A stretch of 64,000 nucleotides of DNA from Aldehydirespirator sp965220645 (GTDB lineage Bacteria; Actinomycetota; Acidimicrobiia; Acidimicrobiales; Aldehydirespiratoraceae): positions 3,162,001-3,226,000 of the forward strand of contig OZ244836.1 of the NCBI GenBank assembly GCA_965220645.1, read 5' to 3'. The number at the start of each line of letters is the position of its first letter. Within the stretch, counting starts at the first letter, position 1. Below the pieces are notes generated by a model. The model did not search any database and was not told the origin of the DNA. It was given only the letters and a program-made list of their open reading frames with translations. The translations under genes were made by a program, and so were the position numbers. Shown here piece by piece: positions 58,763 through 64,000 of this stretch.

Positions 58763-60049
58763 GTGACCCAGACCGAGGCCTCCTACCACCGGGTGCCCGA
58801 TGCGGTGCCGCCGCCTCCGTCGGGCTGCCCGGTGAATGGTTTCACACCGTTCGCGCCCGACTACCTGGCCGATCCCTATGCGGTGCTGGACGGGTTGCGG
58901 GACACAACGGTGTTCTACTCCAGCGAGCTCGGCTATGTGGTGGTCACCCGCATGGAGGACATCAGCGACGTGTTCCTGGACCCCGAGACGTTCGGCTCCC
59001 AGAACGTGCAGGACCCCGTGTTCCCCCTCAGCGCGGCCGCCCACGCGGTGCTGGCCGCGCCGGACTTCAACCCGGTGGCGGTCATGTCCAACCGCCAGCC
59101 TCCCGATCACGGCCGGATCCGCAACCACACCAAGCAGGGCTTCTCCAACCGCCGGATGCGGATCCTGGAGCCCTACATCCGCCGCCGCAGCCACGATCTG
59201 GTAGACGCGCTGCTGGCCACGGGCTCACCGGCCGATTTCGTGCCGGTGTTCGCACATCCCCTGCCGGGCGAGACGATCTTCCGCTTCATCGGCTTCCCCG
59301 AAGAAGACGACGAGAAGCTCAAGGGATGGTGCTCGGACCGGCTGGCCTTCAGCTGGGGCAAGCCCTCGGAGTCCGAGCAGGCAGAGATCGCCCACAAGAT
59401 GCTGGCCTACTGGCGCTACTGCCGCGACGTGGTGGCCGCCAAGGTTGACGACCCCGGCGACGACTTCGCCTCCGAACTCTTGGCCGTGCACAAGGCCGAC
59501 CCCGCCGAACTCACCTACCGGGAGGTCGAGTCGATCGTCTACGGCCTGTCGTTCGCCGGCCACGAGATCGTCAGCCACTTCCTGTCGAACTCGTTGATCT
59601 GTCTGCTGTCGCGCCCAGACCAGTGGAACCAGCTGTGCGCGGACCCCTCACTCATCCCGAGCGCGCTGGAGGAGGTGCTGCGCTTCGAGTCTCCCCAGAC
59701 CAGCTGGCGACGGGTGGCCAACGTCGACACGGTGGTGGCCGGAGTGCAAGTGCCCGCGGGTACCAACATCTTCATGAGCCTGGCCGCGGCCAACCACCAG
59801 CCCGACTGCTTCGACAATGCCGGCGACTTCGACATCCACCGGCCCAATGCCCGCAACCACATCTCCTTCGGCAAGGGCATCCACTTCTGCCTCGGCGCCC
59901 GCCTCGCCCGCCTCGAGGCAACCGTCGCGCTGGAAGTGCTCACCGAGCGCATACCGTCGCTGCGCCTGGTGGAGGGCCAGAGCCTGGAGCGCTTTGCCAA
60001 CATCACCTTCCGCGGCCCCCGAAAGCTGCTGGTGGCCTGGGACACGTGA
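58763..60049 (+). CDS. Cytochrome P450 with altered I-helix
   Basis: A 428-residue bacterial P450. The ExxR motif is in LEEVLRFES. The heme loop is ISFGKGIHFCLGARLARLEA with the Cys ligand near residue 376. The I-helix reads LSFAGHEIVSHF: the acidic residue is kept, but the usual Thr that follows is Ile, which affects proton delivery in typical P450s. GTG at 58763 is chosen; ATG at 58715 would add 16 residues. Its TGA overlaps the GTG of the ligase gene, so the two act in one pathway, perhaps degradation of a sterol- or terpenoid-like acid. Confidence 0.88.
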   Translation: MTQTEASYHRVPDAVPPPPSGCPVNGFTPFAPDYLADPYAVLDGLRDTTVFYSSELGYVVVTRMEDISDVFLDPETFGSQNVQDPVFPLSAAAHAVLAAPDFNPVAVMSNRQPPDHGRIRNHTKQGFSNRRMRILEPYIRRRSHDLVDALLATGSPADFVPVFAHPLPGETIFRFIGFPEEDDEKLKGWCSDRLAFSWGKPSESEQAEIAHKMLAYWRYCRDVVAAKVDDPGDDFASELLAVHKADPAELTYREVESIVYGLSFAGHEIVSHFLSNSLICLLSRPDQWNQLCADPSLIPSALEEVLRFESPQTSWRRVANVDTVVAGVQVPAGTNIFMSLAAANHQPDCFDNAGDFDIHRPNARNHISFGKGIHFCLGARLARLEATVALEVLTERIPSLRLVEGQSLERFANITFRGPRKLLVAWDT

Positions 60050-61626
60050 CCACCATCGGTGCCCTGGTGCAGGATGCCGCGGCCCGCTTCGGCGACACCG
60101 AGGCCCTGGTGGACGGAGAGACACGGATGTCGTTCGCCGACTTGCGCGACCGGGTCGGCAAGATGGCCTCCGCTCTGACCGCATGGGGCCTAGCCCCCGG
60201 TGACCGGGTTGGCCTGTGGGGCCCGAACTGGTGTGAATGGGCGGTAGCCGCGCTGGGCGTGCACCTGGCGGGTGGCGTGGTGGTGCCGGTCAACACCCGG
60301 TTCAAGGGGGACGAGACCGCTTTCGTGCTCGACCGGTCCGGTGCGCGCCTGCTGTTCTGCTCGACCGGCTTCCTGGGCACCGATCACCTGGACCTGTTGC
60401 GGTCCGCCGATGGAGGCGTGCCCTCGTGCGTCGAGCAGATCGTGGCGCTGCGGGAACCGGTGACGCCCGGCCTGGTCGGGTTCTCGGACTTCGTCGCCCG
60501 AGCGCCGGCGGGTGAGTCCGCCGAATCTGAGCCCGCTGAGGTCTCGGAGGGCGACCCGTGCCACATCATGTTCACCTCGGGCACCACGGGGCGGCCCAAG
60601 GGGGTGGTCCTCAACCACGGCTCCGTCTGCCGCGCCTACCAGGACTGGGCCTCGGTGATCGGCCTGCGCCACGGCGACCGCTACCTGATAGTCAACCCGT
60701 TCTTCCACTCCTTCGGCCTCAACGCCGGCATCCTCGCCTGTCTGATGACCGGGGCGACGATGATCCCGCAGGTGGTGTTCGACGTGCCGTCGGTGATGGC
60801 CCGCATCGGTGCCGAGCGGGTGTCGGTGCTGCCCGGTCCGCCCGCCATCTACCAGACCATCCTCAACCATCCCGACCTCGACACCTTCGACATGTCCACC
60901 CTGCGCCTGGCGGTGACCGGTGCCGCCCCGGTGCCGGTCCCGATGATCGAGGCCATGCGCGACCGCCTCGGCTTCGAGGTGGTGGTTACCGGCTACGGGC
61001 TCACCGAAGCTTCGGGGATCGCCACCATGTGCCGCCACGACGACCCTCCCGAGACGATCTCGGCCACATCAGGCCGGGCCATCGACGATGTGGAGGTAAG
61101 GGTGGTCGGCCCCGACGGCGCCGAGCTGCCCCGGGGCGAGCCGGGCGAGATCGTGGTGCGGGGTTACAACGTCATGGACGGCTACCTCGACGACCCCGAC
61201 GCCACCGCGTCCGCCATCGATGCCGACGGATGGCTGCACACCGGCGACGTCGCCACGATGGACGAGGCCGGCTACGTGGCCGTCACCGACCGGCTCAAAG
61301 ACATGTTCATCTGTGGCGGCTTCAACGCCTACCCCGCCGAGATCGAGGCGACGATGCTGACCCACCCGGCCGTGGGTCAGGTGGCAGTGGTGGGCCGGCC
61401 CGACCACCGGCTGGGCGAGGTGGGCCACGCCTTCGTGGTGCCCGCGCCGGGCACGTCCATCACCGAGGCCGCTGGGGCCGAACTGGTGGCGTGGTGCCGG
61501 GAGCGGATGGCCAACTACAAGGCTCCCCGCGGCGTCACCTTTATGGACGAGCTGCCCCTCACCGCTTCAGGCAAAGTGCGCAAGCCCGACCTGCGGGCCC
61601 GCTTGGCGGGCGAGAGCGTCGCCTAG
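60046..61626 (+). CDS. Acyl-CoA synthetase / AMP-dependent ligase (FadD-type)
   Basis: A 526-residue adenylate-forming enzyme. The P-loop-like motif is FTSGTTGRPKGVV. The adenine motif is VTGYGLTEASG, then WLHTGDVATMDE, DRLKDMFICGGFNAYPAEIE and the catalytic Lys in LTASGKVRK. It activates a carboxylic acid as acyl-AMP and passes it to CoA. The layout recalls actinobacterial FadD3-type ligases. GTG at 60046 overlaps the P450 stop (GTGA). Probably activates the product or substrate of the P450 route. Confidence 0.9.
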   Translation: MTTIGALVQDAAARFGDTEALVDGETRMSFADLRDRVGKMASALTAWGLAPGDRVGLWGPNWCEWAVAALGVHLAGGVVVPVNTRFKGDETAFVLDRSGARLLFCSTGFLGTDHLDLLRSADGGVPSCVEQIVALREPVTPGLVGFSDFVARAPAGESAESEPAEVSEGDPCHIMFTSGTTGRPKGVVLNHGSVCRAYQDWASVIGLRHGDRYLIVNPFFHSFGLNAGILACLMTGATMIPQVVFDVPSVMARIGAERVSVLPGPPAIYQTILNHPDLDTFDMSTLRLAVTGAAPVPVPMIEAMRDRLGFEVVVTGYGLTEASGIATMCRHDDPPETISATSGRAIDDVEVRVVGPDGAELPRGEPGEIVVRGYNVMDGYLDDPDATASAIDADGWLHTGDVATMDEAGYVAVTDRLKDMFICGGFNAYPAEIEATMLTHPAVGQVAVVGRPDHRLGEVGHAFVVPAPGTSITEAAGAELVAWCRERMANYKAPRGVTFMDELPLTASGKVRKPDLRARLAGESVA

Positions 61627-61631
61627 AGCCC

Positions 61632-61979
61632 CTACGCCGCTCGGCCATGACCGTCGGGCGAGTCCAGGTCGAACTCCCTGCGGATGGCCTCGTCGGACAT
61701 CCACGGGCTGACGTTCTCGGGCACTGGCGTCGCACCGATATTGAAGACGGGCCTCAGAGTTGCCCGGCGACGGGTCTGCGCGCCTGAAGGATCGCCCTGA
61801 AACCGCAGCGAGGGATGGTTTGCGTGGGCAAGACCCGGGGCCGGCCTGAAGTCTCTGGTGTGACCAGACTCGATGTCGAGGCGGCCGTGCGCGCCGTAGC
61901 GCTGATGGGCGGCGATCCGGGCCGCGGCGGCCACCGCCGGCAGCGCCAGGAAGACCACGATGGCAATTGCGTATGTCAT
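61632..61979 (-). CDS. Small membrane protein, hypothetical
   Basis: A 115-residue protein. MTYAIAIVVFLALPAVAAAA is a hydrophobic helix or signal, followed by a basic, Pro-rich cytosolic or extracytosolic part ending DEAIRREFDLDSPDGHGRAA. ATG at 61979 has a strong GGAGAAGGAGAG before it, which supports this start. No domain recognised. It lies convergent to the ligase gene and divergent from the next synthetase. Confidence 0.6.
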   Translation of the reverse strand: MTYAIAIVVFLALPAVAAAARIAAHQRYGAHGRLDIESGHTRDFRPAPGLAHANHPSLRFQGDPSGAQTRRRATLRPVFNIGATPVPENVSPWMSDEAIRREFDLDSPDGHGRAA

Positions 61980-62061
61980 ATTTTCTCTCCTTCTCCTTGT
62001 CAATCACATGGCCGGCCCCGGCCGTCGCATTCGTGAATTCAGTCACATAGCGTTGCCTGCC

Positions 62062-63660
62062 ATGACCTCCCCGTTCGTGCCGGTGCCGCTCACGCCGGTC
62101 ACGTTCCTCGACCGGGCCCGGCTCGTTCACGGCGACCGGCCGGCGGTGGTGGACGGGCCGCTGCGCCGCAGCTACGAGGAGTTCGCCGACCGCTGCGAGC
62201 GGCTGGCCGGAGCAACCCTCGATCTGGGTTTGGGGCCAGGCGACACAGTGTCGGTGCTGGCCCCCAACGTGTCGATGGCCCTGGAGGCCGCCTTCGGGTT
62301 CCCCATGGCCGGTGTGGTGTTCAACGCCTTGAATTCCCGGCTGGCCGCGGCCGAGCTGGGCTGGATCGTGGGCCACGCCGAGTCCAGGGTTCTCTTCGCC
62401 GATCACGCCCTGGCCGATGTGGCCCTCCAGATCGGCCAGCAGGTGCCGGGCTTGCGGGTAGTGGTCTCCAGCGACGCCGGTGTCTCCGGCGCGTCCGACT
62501 GCGAGTACGAGGCGCTGCTGGCCGCGGCCGAGCCCCACCGGGCCGCCATCGCCGACGAGCACGCGGTTCTCAGCCTCAACTACACCTCCGGCACCACCGG
62601 CCATCCCAAGGGCGTGATGTACTCGCACCGGGGCGCCAACCTCAACGCCCTCGCCATGGCCGCCCAGTGCGGCCTCGACAACGACGCCGTGTTCCTGTGG
62701 ACGCTTCCCATATTCCACTGCAACGGCTGGTGCTTCCCGTGGGCGGTGACCGCGGTGGGCGGCTCGCACTTGATGCTGCGCACCCTCGACCCCGGCACGG
62801 TGTGGCGCCACATCCGCGAGGACGGTGTGACCCACTTCAACGCGGCCCCCACCGTGCTGATCGGCCTGGTCAACCACCCGGACGCGGCACCCGCGCCCCG
62901 CACCGTCCAGGTGGCCACGGGAGGCGCTCCCCCGTCGCCGACCCTGCTGGCCCAGATGGCCGAACTCAACGTTCATGTCACCCACCTCTACGGGCTGACC
63001 GAGACCTACGGCCCATCGCTGATCTGCGACTGGCGCAGCGAATGGGACGGCCTGCCCGCCGACGAGCAGGCCCGGATCAAGGCCCGCCAGGGGGTGGGCA
63101 CGCTGGTGACCTCCTCAGTGCGGGTGGTCGATGCCGGCGGCGCCAACGTGCCCGCCGACGGCACAACCCAGGGCGAGATCGCCATCCGGGGCAACAACGT
63201 GATGCTCGGCTACTACAAGGATCCCGACGCAACCGCCGCGGCTTCGGTGGAGGGGCCCGAGGGGACGTGGTTCCGGACCGGCGATGTGGCCGTGATGCAC
63301 GACCACGGGTACGTGGAGGTGCGGGACCGGGCCAAGGACGTGATCATCTCCGGCGGCGAGAACATCGCATCCATCGAGGTGGAGCAGGCTCTGGCGTCGC
63401 ATCCCGACGTGGTGGAGTGCGCGGTGGTGGCCGCCCCCGACGACACCTGGGGCGAGGTTCCGGCCGCCTTCGTGGTGCTCCGCGACGGGGCGGACGTGTC
63501 CGAGGCCGACTTGGTGGAGCACGTGAAGTCCCGCATCGCCCGCTTCAAGGCCCCGAAGTCGGTGACCTTCGGCGACCTGCCCAAGACCGCCACGGGAAAG
63601 ATCCAGAAGTTCGCCCTGCGCGATCAGCTCTGGGCCGACCGGAATCGCCGCATCAACTGA
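62062..63660 (+). CDS. Acyl-CoA synthetase, AMP-binding (long-chain/AMP-dependent type)
   Basis: A 532-residue adenylate-forming ligase. Motifs in order: YTSGTTGHPKGVMYSHRG, LPIFHCNGWCFPW, THLYGLTETYGPS, WFRTGDVAVMHDHGYVEVRD, then DVIISGGENIASIEVE and the catalytic Lys in TATGKIQKF. These fit the acyl-activating-enzyme group (AAE/medium-chain type). ATG at 62062 is chosen because the conserved part begins a few residues later. Separate promoter likely in the short gap to its left. Confidence 0.92.
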   Translation: MTSPFVPVPLTPVTFLDRARLVHGDRPAVVDGPLRRSYEEFADRCERLAGATLDLGLGPGDTVSVLAPNVSMALEAAFGFPMAGVVFNALNSRLAAAELGWIVGHAESRVLFADHALADVALQIGQQVPGLRVVVSSDAGVSGASDCEYEALLAAAEPHRAAIADEHAVLSLNYTSGTTGHPKGVMYSHRGANLNALAMAAQCGLDNDAVFLWTLPIFHCNGWCFPWAVTAVGGSHLMLRTLDPGTVWRHIREDGVTHFNAAPTVLIGLVNHPDAAPAPRTVQVATGGAPPSPTLLAQMAELNVHVTHLYGLTETYGPSLICDWRSEWDGLPADEQARIKARQGVGTLVTSSVRVVDAGGANVPADGTTQGEIAIRGNNVMLGYYKDPDATAAASVEGPEGTWFRTGDVAVMHDHGYVEVRDRAKDVIISGGENIASIEVEQALASHPDVVECAVVAAPDDTWGEVPAAFVVLRDGADVSEADLVEHVKSRIARFKAPKSVTFGDLPKTATGKIQKFALRDQLWADRNRRIN

Positions 63661-63675
63661 CGCAGGCGCGAGCGA

Positions 63676-64000
63676 TCAGGTCTCGTTCACCAAGGGCACG
63701 ACCGACTCGGCGAACACGTCGAACTGCTCGAGGTACTCCTCCAGGGTGCGGGCCCGGAACTTGAGATGGAAGGTGTTGGCCCCCGCGGCCCGCCCGGACC
63801 GGATGCTGGCGGCCAGCGGCTCGGCGCCGCACGACATCACCGGGGGCAGCCCCTCGGGGGCACTGTCGGCCAGCAGGTAGCACCACGGCGGCATGAAGCC
63901 GATATCGAAACGAGCGCCTTCGCGGCCGGCGGCGGCCGCGGCGGTGTTCATGGTGTCGACGATCTCGCCGTACTGCGACACCGGATTGCCCATCGGCACG
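63676..64000 (-). CDS. LLM-class F420-dependent oxidoreductase (C-terminal part, runs off the window)
   Basis: The visible 107 C-terminal residues show the end of a luciferase-like monooxygenase barrel: GEIVDTMNTAAAAAGREG, then AAGANTFHLKFRARTLEEYLEQFDVFAESVVP. The last segment is typical of F420-dependent relatives. The start is beyond the right edge. It is convergent with the acyl-CoA synthetase gene, 15 bases apart. Confidence 0.75.
   Translation of the reverse strand, partial: VPMGNPVSQYGEIVDTMNTAAAAAGREGARFDIGFMPPWCYLLADSAPEGLPPVMSCGAEPLAASIRSGRAAGANTFHLKFRARTLEEYLEQFDVFAESVVPLVNET

Overview
The window is high-GC DNA (near 70% over most of its length, by eye). It has many GTG starts, stop/start overlaps and promoters that fit leaderless transcription. 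The gene set (class II HelD-type protein, F420-type luciferase-like monooxygenase, P450 plus FadD-type ligases, split glcDEF, HemE/HemY) suggests an actinobacterium, perhaps of the Acidimicrobiia. The taxonomic guess is an inference. No rRNA, tRNA, CRISPR array, transposase or integrase was found.

Region 1 (1-8.7 kb) looks catabolic. It holds the start of an XRE regulator, an enolase-superfamily enzyme and an aldo/keto reductase on the minus strand. Divergent from these is a plus-strand run of a PanB-like enzyme, two amidohydrolases and a Rieske oxygenase, followed by a convergent ABC ATPase. Two gene junctions carry 38-bp tandem duplications that turn a gene end or start into chains of coupled mini-ORFs. 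A perfect palindrome sits between the divergent units.

Region 2 (8.8-25 kb) is chromosomal housekeeping. It holds a HelD/HelR-like RNA polymerase-recycling protein with an upstream motif resembling the rifamycin-associated element. A long plus-strand run follows: patatin, hemE, hemY, a cyclase-domain protein, an Lnt-like protein whose nucleophile Cys is Ser, a glycosyltransferase/methyltransferase/prenyltransferase-like trio, an aldehyde dehydrogenase and a DUF2339 membrane protein.

Region 3 (26-47 kb) is a defence island. A MazEF-type module precedes a cysteine desulfurase (SspA/DndA candidate), a PD-(D/E)XK protein and small genes. Then comes a tightly packed eight-gene operon: DUF4007 (SspB), P-loop ATPase (SspC), PAPS-reductase-like protein (SspD), a sigma-region-4-like protein with a duplicated flanking domain, a PLD-helicase, a 72-residue protein, an SMC/DndD-like ATPase with two cysteine clusters and a 161-residue protein. 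This is best read as an SspBCD DNA-phosphorothioation module joined to a helicase/SMC effector module. A divergent, lower-GC pair (DUF262 protein plus a two-TM GAF-like protein) follows. Two paralogous coiled-coil genes in opposite orientation lie on either side of the island. A duplicated cysteine desulfurase tail and a cut AlbA_2-like fragment record recombination inside it.

Region 4 (47-64 kb) returns to ordinary metabolism: SDR and NTF2-like pair, serine beta-lactamase-like hydrolase, fungal-type cytosine deaminase, a membrane protein with an unresolved start, a VWA lipoprotein, glcDEF, a P450 with an adenylate-forming ligase, a second acyl-CoA synthetase and a partial F420-type monooxygenase.
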